From positions 1-50,932 of the forward strand of contig JAGXRD010000140.1 in assembly GCA_018336035.1 (NCBI GenBank): a stretch of 50,932 nt of DNA, written 5' to 3'. Origin of the DNA: Alphaproteobacteria bacterium (GTDB taxonomy: Bacteria; Pseudomonadota; Alphaproteobacteria; Ferrovibrionales; Ferrovibrionaceae). Under the pieces are notes generated by a model, which saw only the letters and a program-made list of their open reading frames with translations, had not been told where the DNA came from and searched no databases. Numbering within the stretch: position 1 is the stretch's first letter; the number at the start of each line of letters is the position of its first letter. The position numbers and the translations under genes are program-made. Positions 34,998 through 44,180 of this stretch are shown one piece after another.

Positions 34998-35059
34998 GGA
35001 CCCCATGACGGGTCCGGCTAGGCCCGATCCGTCGCCGCATGGTGCGTCGCCGCCGGGCC
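34998..35059 (+). promoter_or_regulatory. Structured rpsF leader, possible S6:S18 regulatory RNA
   Basis: GGACCC/GGGTCC (34998-35003 with 35010-35015) makes a small hairpin, and GGCCCG/CGGGCC (35021-35026 with 35054-35059) closes a larger G+C-rich one 25 bp before the start codon. Ribosomal S6:S18 is known in other bacteria to bind its own leader. Whether this leader has that motif cannot be decided by eye. Confidence 0.4.
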
Positions 35060-35084
35060 GCTAAGACCAGAAGGAGAGCTGCCG

Positions 35085-35579
35085 ATGGCGTTCTACGAGA
35101 ACGTATTCATCGCGCGCCAGGACATCTCGACCGCCCAGGTCGAGGCGATGGCCGCGCAATTCACCGATATCATCAAGGCCCAGGGCGGCGAGGTCACCAA
35201 GACCGAGCAGTGGGGCCTGCGCAATCTCACCTACCGCATCAAGAAGAATAAGAAGGGCCACTATGTCCTTCTGAACATCAATGCGTCGGGCGCTGCGATT
35301 GCCGAACTGGAGCGCAACATGCGCATCCACGAAGACATCCTGCGTTACCTGACCGTGCGCGTCGAAAAGCTGGAAGAAGGCCAGTCGGCCATTCTGGTGA
35401 ACAAGGATCGCGGCGAGCGTGGCGACCGTCCGGAGCGTGGCTTCGGCGATCGTGGCGGCTTCGGCGGCGGCCGTGGCTTCGGCGGCGACCGTGGCGACCG
35501 CGGTGGTGATCGCGGCGAACGTCGTCCGCGTTTCGAGCGTGAAGAGTCGGCTCCGGCCGCTGGTGGGGAGAACGCCTAA
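35085..35579 (+). CDS. rpsF: 30S ribosomal protein S6 with Arg/Gly-rich tail
   Basis: Residues 1-95 are the S6 ferredoxin-like fold ([15 protein letters not shown] start, [21 protein letters not shown] in the core), which binds S18 in the central domain of the small subunit. The tail of about 55 residues consists of DRGERGD, GFGDRGG and GGDRG repeats, rich in Arg, Gly and Asp, likely disordered and RNA-contacting. GGAGAG precedes the ATG. rpsR starts within the stop codon (TAATG). Confidence 0.98.
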   Translation: MAFYENVFIARQDISTAQVEAMAAQFTDIIKAQGGEVTKTEQWGLRNLTYRIKKNKKGHYVLLNINASGAAIAELERNMRIHEDILRYLTVRVEKLEEGQSAILVNKDRGERGDRPERGFGDRGGFGGGRGFGGDRGDRGGDRGERRPRFEREESAPAAGGENA

Positions 35580-35869
35580 TGTCGAGCACTGGTACCTCTG
35601 AGCGTGGCGGCAAGCCCGCCGGTCGTGGTGGCGCCGCTGGCGGCGCCCGTCGTCCGTTCTTCCGTCGTCGCAAGACTTGCCCGTTCTCCGGCGCCAACGC
35701 GCCGAAGATCGACTACAAGGATGTGAAGCTGCTGTCGCGCTTCATCTCCGAGCGCGGCAAGATCGTTCCGTCGCGGATCACCGCAGTGTCGGCCAAGAAG
35801 CAGCGTGAACTGGCCCAGGCCATCAAGCGCGCGCGCAATCTGGCCCTGCTGCCGTTCGTCATCAAGTAA
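35579..35869 (+). CDS. rpsR: 30S ribosomal protein S18
   Basis: At 96 residues it has the S18 core [26 protein letters not shown] and the basic C-terminal helix [10 protein letters not shown] (given by ends). A Gly-rich N-terminus of about 24 residues ([13 protein letters not shown]) precedes it and echoes the Gly/Arg tail of S6. The start overlaps rpsF by one base (TAATG), so production of the two partners is probably coupled. Confidence 0.98.
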   Translation: MSSTGTSERGGKPAGRGGAAGGARRPFFRRRKTCPFSGANAPKIDYKDVKLLSRFISERGKIVPSRITAVSAKKQRELAQAIKRARNLALLPFVIK

Positions 35870-35915
35870 GGCCCAGCGGCTTCCCGCAAGGAAGCCGGAA
35901 CCGGACTTTGCCCCC

Positions 35916-36893
35916 ATGACCCGCAGCCTGATCTTCGGCAGCCTCGCAGGACTAGCCAGCGCATTGCTCGTGCTGACCGCCGCAAGCGGTCCGCTCGGCA
36001 TCATGCTCGGCTATCTCGCGCCGTTGCCGTTGTTCTTCGCCGGCCTGACCCATGGCGTGACTGCCGTGGGGATTGCCGGCGTGGTGGGCACGCTGGTCAG
36101 CGGCTTCAACGGCCTGCTCGCCGGCAGCGTCTATCTCGCCACTTTCGCGGCTCCGGTCGCGCTGGTGGTGCGGCAGGCCCTGCTGGCTCGCCCGGCCACG
36201 GAAGCCTCGGCGGGTGCAGACGTCCACGACGGACTGGAATGGTATCCGGTCGGTCGTCTGGTGCTCTGGCTTGCCGGCTGGTCGCTCGGCCTGTTTGGCA
36301 TCGCCCTGCTGCTCACGGCTGATCGCGAAGGCGGTCTGCCGGCGATGCTGCAGCCGCTGCTGACCCAGTTCCTGTCTGCCATGCAGCAGGGCCCTAATGG
36401 GGTTTCTGGTCAGGGTGCGGATCTGGAAGTGATGGCCAAGCGCCTGGCCCTGCTGATGCCCGCCGTTTTCGGCGTCAGCTGGCTGGTGATGATGACGATC
36501 AACGGTACGCTCGCGCAGGGCATGGCGGTGCTGCTCAAGCAGAACCGCCGGCCGACGCCGCTCTATCGTGCGTTCACCCTGTCGCGGTCGCTGGCCGTGG
36601 CACTGGTGGCGGCGATTGTCGCGGCGGCGGTGCTGCCGGGCGACGTTGCGTTCATCGGCGGCACGGTCGCTGCCATTCTCGCCTTCCCCTTCTTCCTGCA
36701 GGGGCTGGCGGTGGTGCATGGGCTGGCGGCGAAAGCCTCCCTGCCCGGTCTGGTTCTCGCCGCTTTCTATGCGGCATTGGTCGTGGCTGGCGCACTGGTC
36801 GGTGTACTGGTGGTCATCCTGGGTTTCATCGAAGAATGGGCGGGTTTCCGCCGGCGTTTCGCCGGGGCCGGAACCAGCCAGGAGAAGAACTAA
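35916..36893 (+). CDS. DUF2232 family integral membrane protein
   Basis: The 325-residue protein has about eight hydrophobic spans, starting with a [13 protein letters not shown] helix, and matches the DUF2232 membrane proteins that sit between rpsR and rplI in alphaproteobacteria. Function is unknown. The open frame begins earlier inside rpsR, but the ATG at 35916 gives the membrane N-terminus. The stop overlaps the rplI start (TAATG). Confidence 0.88.
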   Translation: MTRSLIFGSLAGLASALLVLTAASGPLGIMLGYLAPLPLFFAGLTHGVTAVGIAGVVGTLVSGFNGLLAGSVYLATFAAPVALVVRQALLARPATEASAGADVHDGLEWYPVGRLVLWLAGWSLGLFGIALLLTADREGGLPAMLQPLLTQFLSAMQQGPNGVSGQGADLEVMAKRLALLMPAVFGVSWLVMMTINGTLAQGMAVLLKQNRRPTPLYRAFTLSRSLAVALVAAIVAAAVLPGDVAFIGGTVAAILAFPFFLQGLAVVHGLAAKASLPGLVLAAFYAALVVAGALVGVLVVILGFIEEWAGFRRRFAGAGTSQEKN

Positions 36894-37447
36894 TGGAAGT
36901 CATCCTGCTTGAACGTGTGGAAAAGCTCGGTCAGATGGGCGAAGTGGTGCGCGTGAAGGACGGCTATGCCCGTAACTTCCTGCTGCCCCGCAAGAAGGCG
37001 CTGCGTGCCACCGCAGCCAACAAGGCGGTTTACGAGAAGCAGAAGTCGCAGCTCGAAGCCCAGAACCTGGCCAAGAAAGGCGAGGCCGAGAAGGTCGCCG
37101 CCAAGATGGTCGGCCTGAGCGTCGCCCTGCTGCGCCAGGCTGGCGACAGCGGCCAGCTGTTCGGCTCGGTCAGCGCCCGCGACATCGCGGAAGCTGTCAC
37201 CGCCGCCGGCTTCACCATCGGCCGCCAGCAGATCGCGCTCGTCAATCCGATCAAGACGATCGGCGTGTATGGCGTGATGGCTGCGCTGCATCCGGAAGTC
37301 ACCGTCGAAGTGAAGGTGAACGTTGCCCGCTCCGAGGCTGAGGCCGAGAAGCAGGTGGCCGCCGAGACCCTGCTCGACGAAGGTGTCGAGCTGGAAGACG
37401 GCGAAGAGGCCGATGCCGAGGAAGGCGAAGAGGAAGAGCAGGCTTAA
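36893..37447 (+). CDS. rplI: 50S ribosomal protein L9
   Basis: The 184-residue protein has the L9 N-terminal domain ([32 protein letters not shown] by ends, residues 1-32), the long connecting helix and the C-terminal RNA-binding domain with [15 protein letters not shown] tail of about 25 residues is almost wholly acidic (Glu/Asp), a feature of several alphaproteobacterial L9 proteins. It ends the ribosomal group before a strong terminator. Confidence 0.98.
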   Translation: MEVILLERVEKLGQMGEVVRVKDGYARNFLLPRKKALRATAANKAVYEKQKSQLEAQNLAKKGEAEKVAAKMVGLSVALLRQAGDSGQLFGSVSARDIAEAVTAAGFTIGRQQIALVNPIKTIGVYGVMAALHPEVTVEVKVNVARSEAEAEKQVAAETLLDEGVELEDGEEADAEEGEEEEQA

Positions 37448-37479
37448 GCAGCCCTCCCCTCTCTCTCAAAGTCAGGAAG

Positions 37480-37510
37480 AGGCCCGCGCATGTCGCGGGC
37501 CTTTTTTTCT
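37480..37510 (+). terminator. Intrinsic terminator after rplI
   Basis: AGGCCCGCG (37480-37488) pairs perfectly with CGCGGGCCT (37494-37502) over a 5-base loop, followed by TTTTTTTCTTTT. It closes the rpsF-rplI operon. Confidence 0.95.
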
Positions 37511-37526
37511 TTTCTGCAGTACGAAG

Positions 37527-37632
37527 CCCCTCACCCTCCCATCGCTGCGCGACGGGCCCCTCCCTCTCCCGCTATCGCGGGCGAGGGCAAGAAGCCCCCT
37601 CTCCCGCTTGCAGGAGAGGGTCGGGGTGAGGG
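37527..37632. repeat. Nested palindromic intergenic repeat
   Basis: CCCCTCACCCTC at the left and AGGGTCGGGGTGAGGG at the right are near-complementary. Inside lie a second dyad, CCCTCTCCCGCTATCGCGGGCGAGGG, written by its ends 37561 and 37586, and CCCTCTCCCGCTTGCAGGAGAGGG at about 37596-37620. This CCCTCTCCCGC..GCGGGAGAGGG type of element is common between proteobacterial genes. Only one copy is present in the window. Confidence 0.7.
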
Positions 37633-37949
37633 TCTTGCTTGATGCTCGACAGCATGGCCTTAACGACCAGCATGCGACTCGGGCATCACGGCGAAGCTCC
37701 GTGAAATCGAAAGACGTAGCCCTGTGGGTAGTTTTTTGAGAGGCCGGAAATCTTCGTACATTCATTGCTTTAGGAAGAGTACTTACTCACAAGGAAATTC
37801 CGGTGGATAATAACCTGTCAATCGAATTGAGAACTGGAAGTGCGGGCGCGACTGGCTGTTAATGCCGGCCCGCGGCGGAACGGCGCAACAGAACCGTAAC
37901 CGCGGCGTCACGCAACTGACTGTTAGAATCAGGCTGGGAAGAACTCCAT

Positions 37950-39413
37950 ATGGCTGTCGTCACTCCTTTCAGTAATCCGACCACCGCCAGCGAGACGAGC
38001 ACCAGCGAACCGACTTTCCGAATCCAGCCGCATAACCTGGATGCCGAGCAGGAATTGCTGGGCGCCATCCTGGTGAATAACGAGGCGGCGATGAAGGTCT
38101 CCGGCTTCCTGCAGCCGGATCATTTCTTCCACGAAGCACATCGTCGCATCTACCAGGCTTCGCTGACGCTGATCGAGCGCGGCGAGATCGCCAATCCGGT
38201 CACCCTGAAGGCCTATTTCGAGCGCGACGAAGTGGTCGCCAAGGCCGGCGGCACCGCTTATCTCGCCCGCCTGGCCGCCGCCGCCACCACCGTGATCAAT
38301 GCCGAGGACTACGCCCATGTGGTCCATGACCTGGCGCTGCGCCGCCAGCTGATCGCGATCGGCGAGGAAATGGTCAACCGCGCCTACGATCCCAAGGTGG
38401 ATGAAGCCGCGACGCACCAGATCGAAGAAACCGAACAGCGCCTGTTCAAGCTGGCCGATGAAGGCAGTTCGGAAGGCGGCTTCGTCTCCTTCAAGGAATC
38501 GATCGCGGAATCGATCAGGAATATCGACGCGGCCTGGAAGAAGGGTGGCCTCAGCGGCGTCACCACCGGCCTGCGCGACATGGACAAGATGCTGGGCGGC
38601 ATGCATCCGTCCGATCTGATCATTCTCGCCGGCCGTCCCTCGATGGGCAAAACCTCGCTGGCCACCAACATGGCCTTCAACGCCGCCAAGGCCGGCGTGC
38701 CGGTCGCCTTCTTCAGCCTCGAAATGTCGTCTGACCAGCTGGCCACGCGTATCCTGGCGGAAGAAACCCGCATCGCCTCGGAAAAGCTGCGCCGCGGCGA
38801 AATCACGGACGAGGAATTCACCCGCCAGATCGTGCCGGTCTCCAAGGAACTGGCACAGTTGCCCTTCTTCGTCGACGACACCGGCGCGATCTCGATCTCG
38901 CTGCTGCGCAGCCGCGCGCGTCGCCTGAAACGCACCAACAATATCGGCATGATCATCGTCGACTACCTGCAGCTGGTGCGCGGCAGCAACTCGCGCCGCA
39001 ACGACAACCGCGTGCAGGAAATCTCTGAAGTCACGCAGGCGCTGAAGGCGCTGGCCAAGGACCTTAACGTCCCCGTCATCGCCCTCTCCCAGCTGTCGCG
39101 CGCGGTGGAAAGCCGCGATGACAAGCGGCCGCAGCTCTCGGATCTGCGTGAGTCAGGCGCCATCGAGCAGGACGCCGACGTGGTCATGTTCGTGTATCGC
39201 GACGAATATTACGAAATGCGCAAGCAGCCCACCGAAGGCACGCCCGAGCACCTGCAGTGGCAGGAAAAGATGGACAAGATCGCCAACCTGGCGGAAGTGA
39301 TCATCGGCAAGCAGCGTCATGGCCCCATCGGCCGCGTGGTGCTGCATTTCGAAAGCGCCTTCACCAAGTTCAGCGACCATATCCAGTCGGATCATCTTCC
39401 GGATGCGTACTAA
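37950..39413 (+). CDS. dnaB: Replicative DNA helicase DnaB
   Basis: The 487-residue hexameric helicase unwinds DNA at the replication fork. The N-terminal primase-interacting domain starts at PHNLDAEQELLGAIL (residues about 29-43), and the RecA-like ATPase has Walker A GRPSMGKTS (228-236), Walker B-like IIVDYLQL and the SDLRESGAIEQDADVV region. Length and motifs are normal, and there is no intein. The locus after rplI is standard for alphaproteobacteria; what is not standard is that alr does not follow. Confidence 0.98.
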   Translation: MAVVTPFSNPTTASETSTSEPTFRIQPHNLDAEQELLGAILVNNEAAMKVSGFLQPDHFFHEAHRRIYQASLTLIERGEIANPVTLKAYFERDEVVAKAGGTAYLARLAAAATTVINAEDYAHVVHDLALRRQLIAIGEEMVNRAYDPKVDEAATHQIEETEQRLFKLADEGSSEGGFVSFKESIAESIRNIDAAWKKGGLSGVTTGLRDMDKMLGGMHPSDLIILAGRPSMGKTSLATNMAFNAAKAGVPVAFFSLEMSSDQLATRILAEETRIASEKLRRGEITDEEFTRQIVPVSKELAQLPFFVDDTGAISISLLRSRARRLKRTNNIGMIIVDYLQLVRGSNSRRNDNRVQEISEVTQALKALAKDLNVPVIALSQLSRAVESRDDKRPQLSDLRESGAIEQDADVVMFVYRDEYYEMRKQPTEGTPEHLQWQEKMDKIANLAEVIIGKQRHGPIGRVVLHFESAFTKFSDHIQSDHLPDAY

Positions 39414-39558
39414 CTGAAAAATTAGACTGGCTGCGGAACCGGATACCGCAGCGAAATGGATAGTAACTTTTCCATAAACACGCCTTACGTGAAATTTCCC
39501 CTGAGTTTTTCGTCACTCAGAAACAGGCCGCCCTGCGAGCGGCCGACCAGGGGAAATC

Positions 39559-41766
39559 ATGCAGTTCTTCAATAATCTTAAGATCGGCACGCGGATCATT
39601 GCCATCCTGCTGCTGTTCGCCGGCGGTCTGGTCGGCGTGACATGGATCGGCCTGAACGCCCTGCGCACCTATGACGATAGCGTCAACGAGATGCAGAGCA
39701 TGGCGGATCGTGCGCTCTATGCGCTCAAGGCCAGTCGCGCGATGAGCGACAGCGCCGCCGAGGCACGCGCCATTTACACCTCTTCTGATCCCCAAGAAAT
39801 CCAGCGTCTGGTCCAGCGCCTCAATGCCGCAGTCGACGACTTTGAAAGCGTGATCCCGAAATACGAGGCCGCCCAGCCCGCCGACCGCCGTGCGGCCTTC
39901 GCCACGCGAAAGCAGTTGATGGTGGACTTCGCCAAGTATCGCCGCGAAATCGGCCGCATCGCATTGGCCAATGGCTCGCAGGCTGCACGTGATTTTGGCA
40001 ATCAGCCACAATATGCCACCATGCGTGAAACACTCGACAAGGACCTGGACGAGGCCATTGATCGCAACGACCGCGGCATCGTCGAAGTCTCCCAAAAACT
40101 CGACGCCTATCTAGAGACTGAAACCTATCTATTAATTGGCCTGTCGGCAGCCATCATCGTCGCCTCGCTGCTGTTCGGCCTCGGCATTTCCCTCCTGACC
40201 ATCACCCGCCCGCTGACGCGGCTGACCGGCTCGCTGGATGCGCTGGGCAAGGGCGACACCAAGGCGGAAATCTACGGCCTCAACCGCAAGGACGAACTGG
40301 GCGCCATCGCCCGCTCGACACATAACCTGGTCGGCATCCTGCTGAATGCCGCGCGTTCGGAAAGCGGCCTGCGTAACGTGACCGCCAATGTCATGGTGGC
40401 CGACAACCAGAACAACATCGTCTACTGCAACAAAGCAGTGCTTGATACGCTGAGGAATGCGCAGTCCGATATCCGCAAGGACCTGCCGCAATTCGATGCC
40501 GACAAGCTGATCGGCCAGAATGTCGACATCTTCCATAAGAACCCGGCGCATCAGCAGCGCATGCTGGCCGCCCTCACCGGCACGCATCAGGGCCGCATCA
40601 AGGTGGGTGGACGCACCTTCGACCTGACCGTCAACCCGGCGGTGAACGGCGTGGGCGAACGCGTCGGCACCGTGGTGGAATGGGCGGACCGCACCGACCA
40701 GCTGCGCCTGGAAGCGGAAGTGATCCGCCTGGTGGAAGCCGCCAGCGCCAAGGGCTTTACCGAACGCGTCGACCTCAATGGTCGCAGCGGCTTCATCAAA
40801 GAACTCGGTACGGCGATCAACAGCATGTCGGACCAGTGCCAGAGCATGACCGGCGAAATCGCTACTACGATCAGCGCCATTGCCGAAGGTGACCTGACCA
40901 AGCGGCTGACCAAGGACTATCCAGGCATCTTTGGTCAGCTGAAGACCGGCGCCAATGCACTGAGCAACCGCCTGACCGATTTCGCCGGCCGCCTGAGTGA
41001 AAGTGCCCAGACCGTGCATTCGGCCTCGGCGGAGATTTCGACCGGCAGTCAGGATCTGGCACAGCGCACGGAATCGCAAGCGGCTTCGATTGAGCAGACT
41101 GCCGCCTCGATGCATGAGATCACCGCCACCGTGAAGCAGAATGCCGACAACGCGCAGGCCGCCAGCCAGCTGGCTGCCGTGGCCCGCGATGCTGCCGACA
41201 AGGGCGGCGCGGTGATGGGCAATGTCGTCTCGGCGATGACCCAGATCGAGGGTTCGGCCGGCAAGATCAGCGACATCGTCGGCCTGATCGATGAGATCGC
41301 CTTCCAGACCAACCTGCTGGCGCTGAATGCCAGCGTCGAAGCGGCGCGTGCCGGCGAAGCCGGTAAGGGTTTTGCCGTCGTGGCGCAGGAAGTGCGGGCG
41401 CTGGCGCAGCGCTCGGCCAATGCCTCAAAGGACATCAAGGCGCTGATCACCGCCTCGAACGGCCAGGTGCGCGAAGGCGGCAAACTGGTCGGCCAGGCCG
41501 GCGAAAGCCTGACCGAAATTGTGTCGGCGGTGAAGAAAGTCACCGACATCGTCTCCGAGATCGCGGCGGCGAGCCGCGAACAGGCCACGGGCCTGGAGCA
41601 GGTCAACACCGCCGTCGGCAGCATGGATGAAATGACCCAGCGCAATGGCGCGCTGGTCGAAGAGACTTCGGCATCGGCTCAGGCCCTGTCCGAACAGGCC
41701 AGCCAGCTTGCGCAGCTGGTCGGCTTCTTCAGGACCACATCTTCCGGCATGGCACGGGCGACATGA
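39559..41766 (+). CDS. Methyl-accepting chemotaxis protein with PAS domain
   Basis: The 735-residue receptor has TM1 (about 11-32), a helical four-helix-bundle periplasmic sensor, TM2 (about 190-212), HAMP, a cytosolic PAS-like domain (about 270-385; VTANVMVADNQNNIVYCN at its start) and a signalling domain with the tip at about 577-620. The PAS domain resembles those of receptors that respond to internal redox or metabolic state. There is no C-terminal CheR-binding pentapeptide. Its signalling half is nearly identical at DNA level to that of the next receptor gene, so the two are likely tandem duplicates or gene-converted. Confidence 0.95.
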   Translation: MQFFNNLKIGTRIIAILLLFAGGLVGVTWIGLNALRTYDDSVNEMQSMADRALYALKASRAMSDSAAEARAIYTSSDPQEIQRLVQRLNAAVDDFESVIPKYEAAQPADRRAAFATRKQLMVDFAKYRREIGRIALANGSQAARDFGNQPQYATMRETLDKDLDEAIDRNDRGIVEVSQKLDAYLETETYLLIGLSAAIIVASLLFGLGISLLTITRPLTRLTGSLDALGKGDTKAEIYGLNRKDELGAIARSTHNLVGILLNAARSESGLRNVTANVMVADNQNNIVYCNKAVLDTLRNAQSDIRKDLPQFDADKLIGQNVDIFHKNPAHQQRMLAALTGTHQGRIKVGGRTFDLTVNPAVNGVGERVGTVVEWADRTDQLRLEAEVIRLVEAASAKGFTERVDLNGRSGFIKELGTAINSMSDQCQSMTGEIATTISAIAEGDLTKRLTKDYPGIFGQLKTGANALSNRLTDFAGRLSESAQTVHSASAEISTGSQDLAQRTESQAASIEQTAASMHEITATVKQNADNAQAASQLAAVARDAADKGGAVMGNVVSAMTQIEGSAGKISDIVGLIDEIAFQTNLLALNASVEAARAGEAGKGFAVVAQEVRALAQRSANASKDIKALITASNGQVREGGKLVGQAGESLTEIVSAVKKVTDIVSEIAAASREQATGLEQVNTAVGSMDEMTQRNGALVEETSASAQALSEQASQLAQLVGFFRTTSSGMARAT

Positions 41767-42093
41767 GGCCCCTCCACCGGACTCGGAGACAACACTGCGC
41801 TCAGGCGCTATCCGAGTCCGGTCTGGGCACCGGCACATCGTATCCAGCCAGGAAGCGGCCAAACGATCCTCTACGAAGTCGTATTTACACGTATAACACG
41901 CCCCCTTGCGTAACGTAGCAAGAACAGCGATTTGACTCTTCATATTATGCACACGGAAAACCGCGATAAATTACGAGAATACACATGGCGTTACTGGATA
42001 TTCACTCCCTCAGATTGAAAGGGAAGCGTATCTGACAAGGCGAGCCTGCGCTGTGAAGCGGCGCCCCGAACAAAGCAAGAGGGAAGTATCGCC
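41767..42093. other. Spacer between two chemoreceptor genes
   Basis: This 327-bp region holds a 12-bp inverted repeat at 41776-41822 near the end of the upstream gene and an A+T-richer stretch at 41880-42010 likely to contain the promoter of the next receptor. I find no confident promoter, RNA or small gene. Confidence 0.6.
41776..41822. repeat. 12-bp inverted repeat after the PAS-type receptor gene
   Basis: ACCGGACTCGGA (41776-41787) and TCCGAGTCCGGT (41811-41822) are perfect complements around a 23-base centre that itself can pair (GCGC..GCGC). There is no U-tract, so termination by this hairpin would be weak; it may protect the 3' end of the mRNA. Confidence 0.55.
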
Positions 42094-44178
42094 ATGTCGC
42101 TATTCAACAATCTGAAGATCGGCGTTCGCATTGGCCTGGTCCTGTTGATCTCCGCCATCGGCCTGGCCACCGTGGCCTGGCTTGGCGTCAGCGCGATCCA
42201 TACCTACGAAGAACGCGTGGACGAACTGACCCTGACCGCGCGCCGCGCGCTCTATGCCGAAAAGATCGATGCCGCAGTCTTCGCCGCCGTGATGGAATCG
42301 CGCGGCGTTTACATGTCGAAGGACACTGAGGCGGCCAAGCCATTTGCCAAGAACCTGGTCGGCTGGCTTGACGAGATCGAGAAGACCCTGCCGGTCTATG
42401 AGAAAACCCAGCCGGCGAACCGGCTTCAGGCTTTCCAGGAACGCAAACAGGACATTCAGGCCTTTGTGAAGTTTCGCCGCGAACTGGCGCGCCTGGGCAC
42501 TGAAGTCAGCCCGGCCGAAGCCGACAAGTTTGGCAACAACGATGCCAACCGACAGAATCGCGCCGCAGTGAATAAAGCCCTGCGCGAAGCCGCCGAGCGC
42601 AATGACAAGGCGATCGACACGATCACGGCCGAGATCGACCAGTTCGTGAAGGTTCAGGTGCCGCTGATCATCGGCCTCTCCATCGCCGTGATCCTGGCAA
42701 CCCTGTCCATCGGCTTTGGCATTTCGTTCCTCACCATCACCCGCCCCATCGGCCGCCTTGCCCGCGGCATGAAGACGCTGGCCGATGGCAATACGACGAC
42801 CGAAGTGTTCGGTGCTGCCCGCGGCGACGAGATCGGCGTGATGGCCCGTACGGTCCAGGTGTTCAAGGACAATATGATCGCCCGCGAGAAAGCCGAGGCC
42901 GATATCGCCGAGCAACGTCGCGCGGCCGAAGAACAGCGCAATGCCGCAGCCGCGCGCGAGCGCAAGGCGATCGAGGAAATCGGCCAGCTCTGCACCAAGG
43001 TCTCGGGCGGTGAGCTGGATATCCGCCTCAACGAGGGCGACAAGGACGGCTTCCTGCTCGATATCAGCAAGCAGCTCAACGGCCTGACCGGCATGCTGCA
43101 GCAGGTGACCGGCGAACTGGCCACCGTCACCGCCAGCATGGCGGAGGGCGACCTGACCAAGGACATCCGTGGCGATTACCACGGCGTGTTCGGCAAGGTG
43201 AAGGCCGGCGTCAACACGATGGCAGAGAAGCTGCGCGAGATTGCCGGTGAGCTGAACCAGAGCGCCGCCGCGGTGAAGGAAGCCGCCGCCGAGATCTCGA
43301 CCGGCAGCCAGGACCTGGCCAGCCGCACGGAATCGCAGGCAGCGTCGATCGAGGAAACCGCCGCCTCGATGCATGAGATCACCGCCACGGTGAAGCAGAA
43401 TGCCGACAATGCCCAGGCCGCCAGCCAGCTGGCTGCCGTGGCCCGCGATGCCGCCGACAAGGGCGGCGCGGTGATGGGCAATGTCGTCAATGCGATGGGG
43501 CAGATCGAGGGCTCGGCCGCCAAGATCAGCGACATCGTCGGCCTGATCGACGAGATCGCCTTCCAGACCAACCTGCTGGCGCTCAATGCCTCGGTCGAGG
43601 CCGCGCGTGCGGGTGAAGCCGGCAAGGGCTTCGCGGTGGTGGCGCAGGAAGTGCGGGCGCTGGCGCAGCGCTCGGCCGATGCCAGCCGCGAGATCAAGAC
43701 GCTGATCACCGCCTCGAACGGCCAGGTGCGCGAAGGCGGCAAGCTGGTCGGCCAGGCCGGCGAAAGCCTGACCGAGATCGTCACCGCCGTGAAGAAGGTG
43801 ACCGACATCGTCTCCGAAATCGCCGCCGCGAGCCGCGAGCAGGCCACCGGCCTCGAGCAGGTCAACACTGCCGTCGGCAGCATGGACGAGATGACGCAGC
43901 GCAACGGCGCCCTGGTGGAAGAGACCTCGGCTTCGGCCCAGTCGCTGTCGCAGCAGGCCACCCAGCTCGCCCAGTTGGTCAGCTTCTTCCGCACCGGAAA
44001 TAGCACCGTGCCTGCGGCGGCCACTGGCAGGCCGTCTGCCAGCGTAACGCCGATCCGCCCGACCGCCAGCAAGCCAGTGGCCAAGCCGGCCGCGAGCAAG
44101 CCGGTGGCGGCGATGAAGTCGACCGCCTCGGCCCGACCGCAGACCGAGAGCCCCGATGCAGAATGGCAGGAGTTCTGA
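42094..44178 (+). CDS. Methyl-accepting chemotaxis protein with CheR-tether pentapeptide
   Basis: The 694-residue receptor has TM1 (about 10-30), a helical periplasmic sensor, TM2 (about 187-212), HAMP, a further HAMP-like module (GDLTKDI) and a signalling domain with the tip at about 484-525. A Pro/Ala/Lys-rich flexible linker of about 45 residues leads to the terminal EWQEF. That fits the xWxxF-type pentapeptide that docks CheR (NWETF in enteric receptors), so this receptor probably recruits adaptation enzymes for its neighbours. cheW follows two bases after its stop. Confidence 0.95.
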   Translation: MSLFNNLKIGVRIGLVLLISAIGLATVAWLGVSAIHTYEERVDELTLTARRALYAEKIDAAVFAAVMESRGVYMSKDTEAAKPFAKNLVGWLDEIEKTLPVYEKTQPANRLQAFQERKQDIQAFVKFRRELARLGTEVSPAEADKFGNNDANRQNRAAVNKALREAAERNDKAIDTITAEIDQFVKVQVPLIIGLSIAVILATLSIGFGISFLTITRPIGRLARGMKTLADGNTTTEVFGAARGDEIGVMARTVQVFKDNMIAREKAEADIAEQRRAAEEQRNAAAARERKAIEEIGQLCTKVSGGELDIRLNEGDKDGFLLDISKQLNGLTGMLQQVTGELATVTASMAEGDLTKDIRGDYHGVFGKVKAGVNTMAEKLREIAGELNQSAAAVKEAAAEISTGSQDLASRTESQAASIEETAASMHEITATVKQNADNAQAASQLAAVARDAADKGGAVMGNVVNAMGQIEGSAAKISDIVGLIDEIAFQTNLLALNASVEAARAGEAGKGFAVVAQEVRALAQRSADASREIKTLITASNGQVREGGKLVGQAGESLTEIVTAVKKVTDIVSEIAAASREQATGLEQVNTAVGSMDEMTQRNGALVEETSASAQSLSQQATQLAQLVSFFRTGNSTVPAAATGRPSASVTPIRPTASKPVAKPAASKPVAAMKSTASARPQTESPDAEWQEF

Positions 44179-44180
44179 GC

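Larger units (their letters stand above)
34762..35084. other. Spacer between the cyclase gene and rpsF
   Basis: This 323-bp region between divergent genes holds an inverted repeat at 34902-34925 (TCTCCGG-N10-CCGGAGA), the rpsF promoter at 34944-34971 and an rpsF leader with two G+C-rich hairpins. The stretch 34810-34900 is A+T-richer and may hold the cyclase promoter, but I cannot assign it. Confidence 0.6.
37448..37949. other. Spacer between rplI and dnaB
   Basis: This 502-bp region contains the rplI terminator (37480-37510), a palindromic repeat element (37527-37632) and then about 320 bp of lower G+C content with no clear coding frame. The last 200 bp before dnaB should contain its promoter, but no convincing -35/-10 pair is visible. 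Confidence 0.6.

Noticed and set aside
39495-39558. Riboswitch before the PAS-type receptor gene
   Set aside because: Only two short hairpins (CTGAGT/ACTCAG and GGCCGC/GCGGCC) are visible and they match no riboswitch core that I know.
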